Source: Phellopilus nigrolimitatus (taxonomy: Eukaryota; Basidiomycota; Agaricomycetes; Hymenochaetales; Hymenochaetaceae). From it: 64,000 nt of DNA. Where the stretch lies: assembly GCA_021029095.1 (NCBI GenBank), contig JAJOHG010000005.1, forward strand, positions 310,001 to 374,000, given 5' to 3'. How positions within the stretch are numbered: the stretch's first letter is position 1; the number at the start of each line of letters is the position of its first letter. Under the pieces are notes generated by a model, which made no database searches, was not told the origin of the DNA, and saw only the letters and a list, made by a program, of their open reading frames with translations. Shown one piece after another: positions 11,646-21,748 of this stretch. The translations under genes were made by a program, and so were the position numbers.

Positions 11646-12373
11646 GGCAAGTCCAATATTAGGCACCGAGCTCGACCATCACAGTGCTGATTATTCTGAG
11701 CAGCATTACAGAACATTCCGCTTTGAAGTTAGTACGGTCTCCTCGGGAAATATGCAGTTCCGACGGTTAGAAATTAGGTTCTGATTGCCTCAACAAAGTG
11801 CTTTTTGATGGCTTGTCTTATTCGAGCGGAAGATAACTTCGGCAAGTTCCCGCGGGAAGTTGCCGAAGAACGATAATCAGGGCAGCATACAAGCTACACC
11901 TCAAGCCTCAAAATCCCACACTTGTTTAGCGATAGCAATCCCACGCGGTTTTGGTCTAAATGATTTCAGGGGTACAGCAGCTCTCACTGCCATGTTCACT
12001 CACAATGTGGCTGCTCAGAACTGGCATTTAGATTGAACAGAGCGCTTCTTCAGATCGCATATAGCGGTTCTTTCACTGGTGGGTCCTGACGGCTGTCAAA
12101 CCCTATTTCCATTACCATTTCCATTCGTCCTGGACTCACAAGCCAGCCATAACCATAACGCATCCAAGCTGACTACGATCCTGGCTCTGCGGCGGAGAAC
12201 TCAGAGAGTTTAGTCGGACACATCCCGATACGACGGAAAAACATTTCGGCGCGAACCTGAGTCTCGAGACCTGTCTCCCCGGTGGCCAGCTATCCCGCTT
12301 CGGAAGACGCAAGCAAATCCCTTCATATTTCGACCTCGTCTCTCTGTGTGTTCATCCCCCCTCTCCTAACCGT
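11646..12373. promoter_or_regulatory. Shared divergent promoter of permease and hydantoinase
   Basis: This 728-bp region separates the two start codons. It contains the GATA-flanked palindrome at 11837-11868 (annotated separately). A direct repeat of CATTTCCATT-type sequence lies near 12108-12125. The hydantoinase-proximal part has CT-rich pyrimidine tracts just before the start, as is common for highly expressed fungal genes. Confidence 0.55.
11837..11868. promoter_or_regulatory. 32-bp near-perfect palindrome, candidate operator
   Basis: The outer arms are CTTCGGCAA and its exact reverse complement. The centre is the 12-bp perfect palindrome TTCCCGCGGGAA. The only unpaired positions are one G on each side (11846 and 11859). 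It holds inverted CGG/CCG tri-nucleotides at two spacings, the half-site type bound by Zn2Cys6 dimers. It is flanked by AGATAA (11831-11836) and CGATAA (11871-11876), consensus-like sites for nitrogen GATA factors. It lies about 190 bp upstream of the permease start and about 505 bp upstream of the hydantoinase start. Binding by the cluster's own Zn2Cys6 protein is inferred. Confidence 0.6.
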
Positions 12374-14244
12374 ATGATGTCTTCATTCCTTGAGTTCGAC
12401 ACTGTTGTGAAGAATGGCATAATTGTCACCGCCTCAGACCAGGTTCCCTGTGACATCGGCATTAAGGACGGCGTCATCAAAGTTCTTGCTCATGACCTCC
12501 CAGTGGGTCCGAGTACGACAGTCATTGACGCAGAGGGAGGATACGTTACTGTACGTGCTCGAAATAATCTCTCACGCAACCCCTACATGTCCACTTATTT
12601 TTTCGATTTTTTTTTCTCTTTGCTAGCCGGGAGGAGTTGACTCGCATGTCCACATCGCACAGTCTGGTGAAAATATCAATACACGACTTCGTTTGAGGTT
12701 TGTTTCCTTGCTGACTCGTTTCTGAAGGAGCTGGTAAGCGTGCTAGATCTGCTGACGACTGGACCTCCGCCACGCGCTCGGCCATTGCTGGCGGTACGAC
12801 GAGCGTCATCGCCTTCGCAGCACAGTCTCGAGGCACTTCGATGAACGCTGCTGTCGACGAATACCACAAACTCGCAACGGGAGCTGCTTTGTGCGATTAT
12901 GGCTTCCACGTCATCGTAACAGACCCTACAGAAGAGCAGATGAAGATCGAGCTCCCAAAGCTGGTCGAGCGAGGTATCACCAGTGTCAAAGTGAGCAAAA
13001 TCGTATTTCTTGCCTTCTCAGAAAAGACTCCTGATTTTTTTGGCCTAAGATTTACATGACCTATCCGGCGTTGAGGTTATCGGACGGGCAAATTCTTGAC
13101 ATGCTGTGCTCCGCTCGAAGAACCGGCGTGACTACGATGATTCATTGTGAGGTGCGCATACATTCAAGGACGCGGCACAAGGGTGGGTTTAAAACGATAA
13201 TCTGCAGAACTCGGACGTCATCGACTGGATGTCCAAATCACTGGCCGAGCGCGGTATGACTGAGCCGTGGCACCATGGCACATCGCGCCCCAACATTGTC
13301 GAGTCAGAGGCGACCAATCGAGCCATTGCGCTCGCAGAGCTTATGGATGCCCCGATGCTTATCGTGCACGTCTCGGACCCCTCAGCGACGCGCACAATCC
13401 GCAAGGCCCAGACGCGCCTGCTTCCTATTTATGCGGAGACGTGCCCGCAATACCTGCTCCTGAGCGGCGACAAGATGCGTGCGCCCGGGTTCGAGGGCGC
13501 CATGTGTGTATGTTCGCCGCCCCTCCGAGACGATCCGAGGGATAAAGAACGTATATGGGACGGCCTGCGCAACGGCACATTTACCGTTTACTCCAGCGAT
13601 CATGCACCAACGAATTATTTCGACGAACGTGGCAAGCAGGCACGTTGACATGTTTTCTCCGTCCGTCCTTAAAATATTTTAACACTTAGCACCCAGCTCG
13701 GAATGACTCTCAACCCGAAGAATAACCCGCAAGGGGACTTCCGTACCATTCCAAACGGCCTTCCAGGTGTTGAGACGCGTATACCACTCCTCTGGAGCGA
13801 GGGTGTTCTCAAAGGAAGGATCTCTCCTCAGCGCTTCGTCGAGCTCAGCTCTACGAATGCTGCCAAACTTTGTACGTTCCTCATCACCTCGGTTTGCGTC
13901 TATAATTGATTTTTATATTCGCAGATGGCATGTATCCGCGCAAAGGCACAATCCAGCCCGGATCAGACGCAGACCTCGTTATCTGGCGTCCGGCCGAAGC
14001 GCGTCAGCCGTATACCATTTCGAACGACAAGCTGCACCACAGTGTGGACTACACGCCGTACGAAGGTCTGGAAATTGCAGATTGGCCGCGCTTTACGATC
14101 CTGCGCGGGAAGGTCGCTTACGACGGCGGTGCGAACACCGTTGTATTGTCTGCTGGGGAGGGGAAATTCCTCGAGCGCGGCAAGAGCACGCTGCCGGGTC
14201 CGCGCAACCAGTGGCTCAGCGAGTGGAGGCCTGACGAGGTGTAG
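12374..14244 (+). CDS. Dihydropyrimidinase/hydantoinase-type cyclic amidohydrolase
   Basis: Seven exons (12374-12550, 12627-12697, 12747-12990, 13050-13151, 13208-13639, 13697-13871, 13925-14244) give 506 residues, the usual length of the family. All metal-site residues are visible: His66 and His68 (VDSHVHI), the lysine to be carboxylated, Lys164 (TSVKIYMTY, with the following conserved tyrosine), His196 (MIHCEN), His252 (IVHVSD) and Asp329 (SSDHAP). The C-terminal IPNGLPGVETRIPLL and GSDADLVIW motifs also fit. These enzymes open dihydropyrimidine or hydantoin rings to N-carbamoyl amino acids. Intron 5 appears to be GC-AG (CAG/GCACGT), needed to recreate the family motif GKQLG. Either of two adjacent ATGs could start translation. 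Neighbouring genes favour hydantoin over dihydrouracil as substrate, but this is inference. Confidence 0.9.
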
Positions 14245-14654
14245 GAGGCAAAGAACAGGAAGGAGTAAGGAAAGACTACGTGGAATATACGAATACGTTG
14301 CCAATGAAGTGTATTGTTAGCCGTACATAAATGGGTATCAAATATATAATGCAGACTTATTTATCACAACCTTTACTCCGGAGAAATGTAGGATTAAATT
14401 GGTCCTGCAAGCACGTAGCCAGTTCTAAAAACATTTCGGACAAACCTTTCGGGCAGAAACTTTGTTCACACTTTACCGTGCCTTTCAATTTGTTTGTCTT
14501 TAATTAAAATTTCCGAGATTGCTCATTGCCTTACAAGTACTAGTACTAGTGCTAGGTTTTATCTACAAGTTTACATGCTGCTAGATGTTATAAAAGATGA
14601 AAAACAAATCAGGGTACAATCCAAGGGTCGCACTTCAAGCCGTCGACCACCTCT
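14245..14654. other. Convergent gap between hydantoinase and regulator genes
   Basis: About 410 bp of 3' flanking sequence. It includes a short ACTAGT direct repeat at about 14537-14553. No coding frame is supported. Confidence 0.45.
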
Positions 14655-17600
14655 TCACCAACCAGCTGGCCGTCCGAAGTTATAATTACTCAGCGTCTCG
14701 TCGATACCGCCATTCCCGTCCAGGCCAATATTAGACATCCAAGGGGTCCAAAAAGTGACGCCATCCATTCCTAACATATCGATGTCAGGTACCAATTCAG
14801 TCATACCAGGCGCCGCGGCCATGTCTGGTGGTGTTTGCCCGGCGGCGTAGGTTGGAGGTCCAGTCACTTCATTGTACATAAGGGGCATCGGCTGGGGCGG
14901 GGTAGGCGGACGATGATCCGCCACGTTAGATAGTACTGGGGGTGTGTATCCATGTTGACTGGCGGAATCAGAAGACAGAGAATGATGCTGAAGTTGCGCG
15001 GTCTGGGGATATACGTATGGACCGGAAGGAGCCATCGTAACCCCTACTTCGGAACTTACTGCTCCAGGTAAAGATTGGTGCTGTTGTGGATCTACCTGTT
15101 GTGGCGACGGATGATGATAATGTTGCGGTAATTGACTATGCGACGAGGAATGGTGTCGTACGGGCGGAAGCACGCTTTCGTCTTGCCACTGCATCGGGTG
15201 GGGAGGGAACGGGAAAGGCTGGCCCTCGAGGGCGAGTATCATATTCATGTTCTCTGCGCTTTCTTCCCAAGTATTCAAGCGGCTGATAACCGACGATGCG
15301 CGTGTCAACGCCGGGTCAGCGACATCCCAGCGCCCATTGGAACGTGCATTCCGCAAAAACCTCGTCAATCGCGACAAAAAATGGAGTGCAATCGCGTGCG
15401 CATATCTTGGATCGACTAGTTGCGATGTAGCTCGAGGCGACAATCTTCGTGTCGTATTCGGAGGTATCGACACGACAGTGTCCGTTTTTGGCTCATCGGA
15501 GCCGAGAGAAGCAAGGCAAACCCGAATGAGAGATGACATCAACGAAGAAATTATATGCGACGAATCTGAAAGAGCAAGTATATCAGCTGAGCCTACCATC
15601 TCACGCGGAATTTAATATACGAACAGCATAGCCAATATTCATCAAGGTCGCCGTCAGATAATTTTGTGATGTAATCCACTGCCGCAGATAATAAACTTAA
15701 TGTGTCCTGATCGCATTGGAAAGGACCACCGACGCCCGCCTCTGTTTCAATATAAATGCGGCGCAGCATGCAACGGAAACAGAGAATGTGCAAAAGCAAT
15801 GATTCTGAAATATTCTGTCGTTAGACCCGAAGTCATGTAAGAACGATTGACGCTACTCACGAACACCAGGCTCCCGCTGCGTATGGCTCGAAATCTCGTC
15901 CCTCCACAGCATCGCCACCTGGCTTGTCTGCTCCTCTAGGTCAGCTACATCATAAAGCTTATCCTGCTTCGACTTCTCCTGGCTTTTTATCGTGGCAATT
16001 TCGTTCTGCAGTTTCGCAACGATTTCGGAAAGACAACATAAGGACGAAAATGCTTCGGCAGACCTCGTCAGACTTGCACTGTCAATGGCGGTCGCCAGAG
16101 ACGGGGCGGATGGAAGAGGGATGTCTGAGTTGTGCACTTGTACGTGTGATGGTCGCGAATTAAGGAAAGACATCCTGCGGGACCGTTAATTTCTATAAGC
16201 GATCATAAAATCAAGGCTTACCATGCATCGTGGATTCTTAACCCCCACCAGAGCCGAATACGCAAGTCCTTCTCCCATGAAGGGATAGACCACCTTGTCG
16301 GATTCACGTGCAGCCCAAGAAGCTGTGCGTGAGCGATGGTCTGCGATAACAATTAACAAAAACGAGTGGCAGTGAAAAACAAAACGTTATTCGCCTTTGC
16401 AAGCGTCAGGTAATTTCCTCTCGGGTCAACCGTAGGCCTTGCACCAATGTCTAGTATTGCAGCAGCAATAGTACTTAGTCTCGGACTATCCAGACCTGGT
16501 TCCGTCACGTTCGGTGCATGGACAAAACTCCAAGCCGCCGCTGACATTTCACGAAGATCCTCACGATGGCTAAAGGCAGTCGCATAGATGGCAGATAGTA
16601 GGTACGGAGGAAATTCGCCCATATTTTTTAGGAGCGGGAGGGTAGGAAACGCTGGGTGTACACGTGAAAAAAATATTTGGAGGAGTTCCTATTTTAGAAA
16701 CAGATTAATCATTTTGTATATTCTGAATCGGTTATCCATACAGTTACGGGAGCTTACCTCCTCCTTTGGCCGGCTAGGTAGGGCTTTGAGTAAGGACCGT
16801 ACTCTATATAACACTTGTACTCCCGGATCGTGGGCTGTTCGGACTAAAAGTGGAGGTATATTTTCTAAGCTAATTCCTAGACATACCTATTTGCAGCTTA
16901 CCATCTGGTCTTGGAGCAAACACGACGTATACTGGTTTCTGGCTGTTGGTCGATATTTGCCTCGCATGTGGCGCATTGGGGTGGTTTGGTCCTGTAGATA
17001 TTGGCAAAAGATCATCCGTCAAGATGGCATTTAGGACATGTGGCTCATACGACTCGGACACGGCCGAGTCGAGCGAAGTTACGGAGTGTGGTGAGGGCTG
17101 AAGCAGAATGTGCAGGTGTGGTCAGTCGTCGGAGGCGACGTCAATTGCGAAATACACACGTGGATGTTGCCGCCAGCGGCGTCTGGAGAACCCGATGACC
17201 TAAGGCCGGTCGTGTCGTGGTCCTCCCGGTGCGAACTCGGGGTGACCGGCATGGATGCTGCCGCGGCAGCGTTTGCCAGAGCGTGAAGGGCGCCCCCAGC
17301 ATCCGGGCTCTTTTCGCCGACGAAAGAGCGGTGTTTGCGTGCTGGTGGCCCTTCCTCGAAGCTGCAGTTCTTCTTTGTTTGCCTAGCAACACGAGACGGC
17401 AGTCAGAGAACGTTGCCGGAATTTGTTGACAAATAGCACGTAGAGCTTACACGCATTCAAAGCAGGGTGGCCCCTCTGGGCCTATGGTACATCGCGTCTT
17501 CGTCCGTCGCTGAAAAAAGCGCAGTACAAGGTGCATCAAAACATATGAATACATGTATTAGCTGCTAGGACTGATACGCACACAAGAGTCGCAAGGACGA

Positions 17601-17701
17601 TTTTTCCTAGACCTAAACGGTCTCCCCCCGGGTTCAAAGTAATAGTGCGTAGGATGGTGCCTCTGTGGCTGGGGGCTGTTGAGGTCTGTCCGAGGGGGCA
17701 T
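14655..17701 (-). CDS. Zn2Cys6 transcription factor, likely cluster regulator
   Basis: About ten exons give roughly 843 residues. The start MPPRTDLNSPQPQ (17582-17701) leads into a canonical binuclear zinc cluster: Cys37-X2-Cys40-X6-Cys47-X8-Cys56-X2-Cys59-X6-Cys66. It is split over exons 17582-17701, 17451-17509 and 17160-17382. The middle holds the fungal-specific TF homology region: FFSRVHPAFPTLP, then TIAHAQLLGLHVN, WEKDLRIRLWWGLRIHDAW and EYWLC. The last exon (14655-15565) ends in a Gln/His/Pro-rich tail typical of activation regions. It sits in the middle of the pathway genes, so a pathway-specific activator role is likely. Two junctions are uncertain: the donor near 16386-16395 (GT versus GC), and the junction at 15605-15625, where the stronger GTGAGA donor breaks the frame and only a weak GTTCGT donor keeps it. 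Confidence 0.85.
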
Positions 17702-17968
17702 AGCCGTCACGACGAGCGGAAGGTGTACTGCGCTCTGAAATCAGTACAGTTTGTAACCGGGATAAGGCTTGCCTTTTCCGTCACCAAAGATCCCGAATTG
17801 ATCGAGCCTCAAGGCGCTTGATAGATATGCGTCACTGATCGTCCACATCGAAATTAACCTATAGCATGTACAAAATGGCTCTATTTAGGCACTTAATCTA
17901 ACTTCGTCTCCAGAGAAGTAACCACAAACTGCGAACTCCTTAAAGACGGAAGCAATTTCCTCCAGCAA

Positions 17969-19256
17969 TCAACCGCTCGTTTCTGCCTCAGGTGGCTTCA
18001 CAACGCCTTTCTGCGAAACGATCATCCCGTAATGCTCGGGCCGTCGATGCTTTTCAAAACAGAACGTCCGCTGCTTTCCTTGCCTGTCAATGATGCGTTC
18101 AGCTATACTGCTGAAAACCGACAACAATCGACAACAAGACTCACAGGCATGCGTCGAGGTCGATCTCTGCAAGAACGAGCTCGTCTTCCGTTGTTTGGCT
18201 TTCCGCGATGACATGTCCTTCGGGGTCGACTATCATGGTACCGGAAATGAGCTCGAAGTGGCCATCGTCCCAACCGGCTCGCGCACTTGCAATGCAAAAA
18301 GTCGCGTTCATATATGCGTTTGCCTGGACGACCACTGCCAAAAGAGGCGCGTCAGCATATTTGCAAGTCATCGTTTTCTTGAAAGGCACCTACACTTGTG
18401 ATGGAACATGGCCTCTTCACGGGATTTTTCTCGTGAAATGGATTGGTCTCCGCCCAATAATTGAGGGGCATACGCGGTGCTGTTCTGAAATACAAGGACG
18501 TCAAGTTCATGATCTGAAGGAACTTATATATTGACATGGCACTTGCGTAGCCGATGCATATAATTTCAACACCCTGCAATCCATAAACTCTCCAGCCTTC
18601 GCTCCAGCGGCGATCATTGCAGATCAACTGACCGATAATAGGGACGCTGGGATTAATGGGGTACGAGCCATGTGGTACGAGCGAAGGTGCGCGGAAAGCC
18701 TTGAAACCAAGATCTCCAGGTTTGAAGTATCTATATGATATGTTAACGTTTTTTTTTAGAAGCTTTTTTTAGAAGCGAGAATGAAGAATGCAAACCTTTT
18801 CTCAAGCTGATTTGTAGTGAGAGGATCCTCGTCGAAGGGCTCAAGGGTCCCGGGCAAATGCACCTTTCGATACTTGCTGACGACCTTTCCGGAAGATCCG
18901 CTCACGTAGCACGCAGTGTTATACGGGACACTCTCCGGAGTTTTCTCCGCATATCCCACGGCGACATCGATGCCGAGCTGTTTCGCGTGGGCGAAGAAGC
19001 GGGCGACGTTGGGAGAATCAACGACGCCGTTCTCGGCGGACTCGCGCTCGAAATAAGACTCGAGCTCGGCCTCGTCGGAGATGATGTAACGAGGAAAGAA
19101 GGTAGTGAAAGTAATCTCAGGGAAGACAGCAAGTTGGACACCCCGTGCCGCGGCCGAGTCGAGAAGGGCAATGAGACGGTCGAGGACAGCGGTACGAGGA
19201 GTATTGCGGTGGATGGCACCGACTTGTACTGCAGCGACTTTTAAGAGCCGAGGCAT
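17969..19256 (-). CDS. N-carbamoyl-D-amino-acid hydrolase (nitrilase superfamily)
   Basis: Five exons (18796-19256, 18547-18730, 18394-18484, 18145-18334, 17969-18083) give 346 residues. The nitrilase triad is intact: Glu47 (VFPEITFTTFFPR), Lys131 (KYRKVHLPG) and Cys191 (LICNDRRW). D-carbamoylase hallmarks extend past the triad: the FFPR...DEAELES segment, LEKRYFKPGDLGF, EEAMFHH and a C-terminal EKHRRPEHYG tail like that of bacterial D-carbamoylases. The two Arg after the catalytic Cys fit carboxylate binding of N-carbamoyl-D-amino acids. Intron 2 is GC-AG with an ideal GCAAGT donor. Splicing it out recreates GYNSTAY. The reaction yields D-amino acid, CO2 and ammonia, feeding the divergent D-amino-acid oxidase. 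Beta-ureidopropionase is the main alternative but matches these motifs less well. The start is chosen at MPRLLKVAAVQ. Confidence 0.9.
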
Positions 19257-19618
19257 AAGTGAACGGGGGAAGTCGGAGGACACGGCTATATTTTGCTGGG
19301 TGCCAGCGTACGCTGTTCGACTGACTCTTATATACGGATATTCCGAGCTTGAGAGTGGGATGGGGTTCGAAATCGAACAAACATAGCTGCTCATGCGTGT
19401 GTGGTATGTGCTCGCCGGCGCGTAAGACCGTAGGCGGAGACAGACTTCCACGCTGCCCAAAAATGGAATTCCATGGACGCGTCGATCCCGTTATGCACCT
19501 CGGCGAACCTAATAGGCGAACAGAGGCCAGAGGCGAACACTCATCGTCCCTTCTCCGCCCCGTCCGCTTCAAATAATTTCACTCACATGTTCTCACATTA
19601 CGCAATTATCCGGCCATC
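19257..19618. promoter_or_regulatory. Shared divergent promoter of carbamoylase and D-amino-acid oxidase
   Basis: This 362-bp region separates the two start codons. It contains CGG-ATATT-CCG at 19335-19345, an inverted CGG pair with a 5-bp spacer, adjacent to a TATATA run (19329-19334) about 75 bp from the carbamoylase start. A GGCGAAC direct repeat (near 19502, 19515 and 19531) lies on the oxidase side. The shared position suggests co-regulation of the two enzymes. Confidence 0.55.
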
Positions 19619-20927
19619 ATGTCTTCTGCTGTGAAATCCACAGTCGTCATTGGCTGCGGTATTATAGGTTTGACTACTGCAATTCGGCTCCTTGAGTCTG
19701 GCGAACACCCTCAAGTGCACGTCCTCGCCGACCACCTCCCCCTCGACCCCCTCGACCCATCCTATGCATCCACGGCAGCTGGCGCACATCATCTCTCTTT
19801 CGCAGCCAATCAGGATCTCAAACAGCGTCGTCTCGATGCACGAACTTTCCAAGTCATGTGGGATGAACTTGAGGCCGAAGAGATTACCGGCGCTGAGCCG
19901 ACCGGTCTTATGAAACTGACCCAGACAGAATACTATGACGGAGAAGAGAAACACCTCGACATACTCGCCGGCCTACCTGACGTGCGCGATACGCTTTTAC
20001 ATTTCTCTCTGGCACAGAACAGCTTACACGATTTATTTTATATTAGTTTGTGATCCACCCGACCTCTTCGCTCCCCCCATTCGCCACTCATTCTATCTCT
20101 TTCACTTCTCTTACAATAGCGACCTCGCACTACCTCCGCCGCTTACTCGCCCGCTTCCACGCGCTCGGCGGTAAAATTCACCGTGTGCACCTTGTCTCCA
20201 TCCGCGACGCCCTCTCATACGTCTCCGGTGTCTCGCCGAATTCCGTGAAAGCCGTGGTCGTCTGCGCTGGAATCGGCGCCCTGGATCTTCATGGCGTCGA
20301 GGACAAAGATATCTACCCAACGCGCGGCCAAGTCCTTCTTCTTCGTGCACCGTGGTGTAGGTCTGGTTGGACGTACCAGGCCGGCAGTTTGAGCGGCGGG
20401 GAGGGTGGAGCCCGCACATACATAATCCCCCGATACAACGGACAAGTCATCATTGGCGGTACTAGGGACATCGACGACTGGTCAGCGCCAGATCTCCCGT
20501 TTTACAGCATTTCTCTTTTGTTAAATTATTTTATTATTTTGTAAGGCATCGCGAACCGCGGGCAGAAACGACGTTCGACATCCTTGAACGTGCGCTTCAA
20601 ATCTGCCCCCAACTCGCTCCACTGGCTGCCCGCCTCTCCGGCCGCATACCAGAGCCGTCTGACCTGCTATCGCTTGTCGAGGCCGAAATCGTTGGCTTCC
20701 GTCCCTCGCGCAGACCCAAATACGCTACAGATTCAGGCCTTCGCCTGGAGAAGGGTGAGCCCCTTTCCACGGATTACGGCGAAACCGACGTGGTTTACAA
20801 CTACGGGCACGGTGGTTTTGGCTGGCAGAGCTGTTGGGGATGCGCAGAGGAGGTTGTAGAACTCTTAGGCGGCCCGAAAGCGCCAGAGGTTGGTGCAGAG
20901 TTCAGGAAAGCAGCTGGTCTTGTATAG
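19619..20927 (+). CDS. D-amino-acid oxidase (FAD)
   Basis: Three exons (19619-19981, 20047-20480, 20546-20927) give 392 residues. The N-terminal VVIGCGIIGLTTA is the FAD-binding GxGxxG Rossmann motif. Then come ASTAAGAHHLSFA, the family AGAH motif, and TYIIPRYNGQVIIGGT, with the substrate-carboxylate Arg and active-site Tyr. The C-terminal signature VVYNYGHGGFGWQSCWG differs from the pattern only in Tyr where His is usual. The enzyme converts D-amino acids to 2-oxo acids, ammonium and H2O2. The protein ends GLV, so no peroxisomal SKL-type signal is visible, unlike many fungal homologues. It is divergent from the D-carbamoylase gene, whose product is the expected substrate. D-aspartate oxidase specificity cannot be excluded. 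Confidence 0.92.
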
Positions 20928-21748
20928 TCGGACTATTCCTACTTTAACTCTTGTATATTTTCTAAAAGGCCGTTGCATTGTTATATCAATGAACATCCTT
21001 TTCTGTTTTGGAAAAAAGACAATTATGCATAGCATGTCGCAACTACAGGACAGTTTACTATGTACATATGTGATTTCGGGTGATGCACAGGAATACCCCC
21101 TAAAAAAACTAAACTAATTTACAGCTGTTTGTAAACATAAATGCAGTTCGTGTTTTTCGGATTACAACGAACTGAGTCCACATTGTAGTTCGGACTCGAT
21201 GAGATTTCGACGCGCTTCGGAGGGTGTCAATCCTGAATAAGTCGGCAGGACCGCCTTTTCCCTTGGAACACTGCTCCAGATCCTTCATGACAAAAAAATT
21301 CACTCAATATAAATGCATCTAAAACTCGGAGGGTTAGCATTTACAAACATTATAATAAATGACAATATGCCGCACAAATGCATGTGTAACTCAGGACATC
21401 GGGCGAAAAATTGATAATTACCTTGATTTTGCAGGCGCACATTTCTCTCCCGCCTCTGTTCATAACGTATGCTTAATCCAGGCACCTTCGGATGCGTTTA
21501 GGCGGCGCTGTGTCGGACAACAACGCAGATACTGAATCGCCGCATCCGACACGCGTCGAATTCTTTATATAAGTCCGATTTACAATGTGAACTCATTTCA
21601 CTTCGATCTCATTATTCTTGCAAACGGCAGTAGATCTGAATATGATTATTTCAAACCAACAGTGCTCTAAGTACATAGAAGTCGCCAGCGACCTCGTCAA
21701 GTGCTGCCTCGTACAATGTTTGCAACTTGTCAGTCCTTCCACCACTGT
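20928..21748. other. Convergent gap, no gene seen
   Basis: About 820 A/T-rich bp between the oxidase and Argonaute stop codons. Several short frames exist but none resembles a protein. It marks the right end of the catabolic cluster. Confidence 0.45.

Noticed and set aside
5237..20927. Allantoin (DAL-type) or plain pyrimidine-catabolism cluster
   Set aside because: A Dcg1-like racemase and NCS1 permease also occur with allantoin genes, and dihydropyrimidinase serves uracil breakdown. No allantoicase, ureidoglycolate gene or dihydropyrimidine dehydrogenase is present, whereas a D-carbamoylase and D-amino-acid oxidase are. The alternative remains possible but is weaker.
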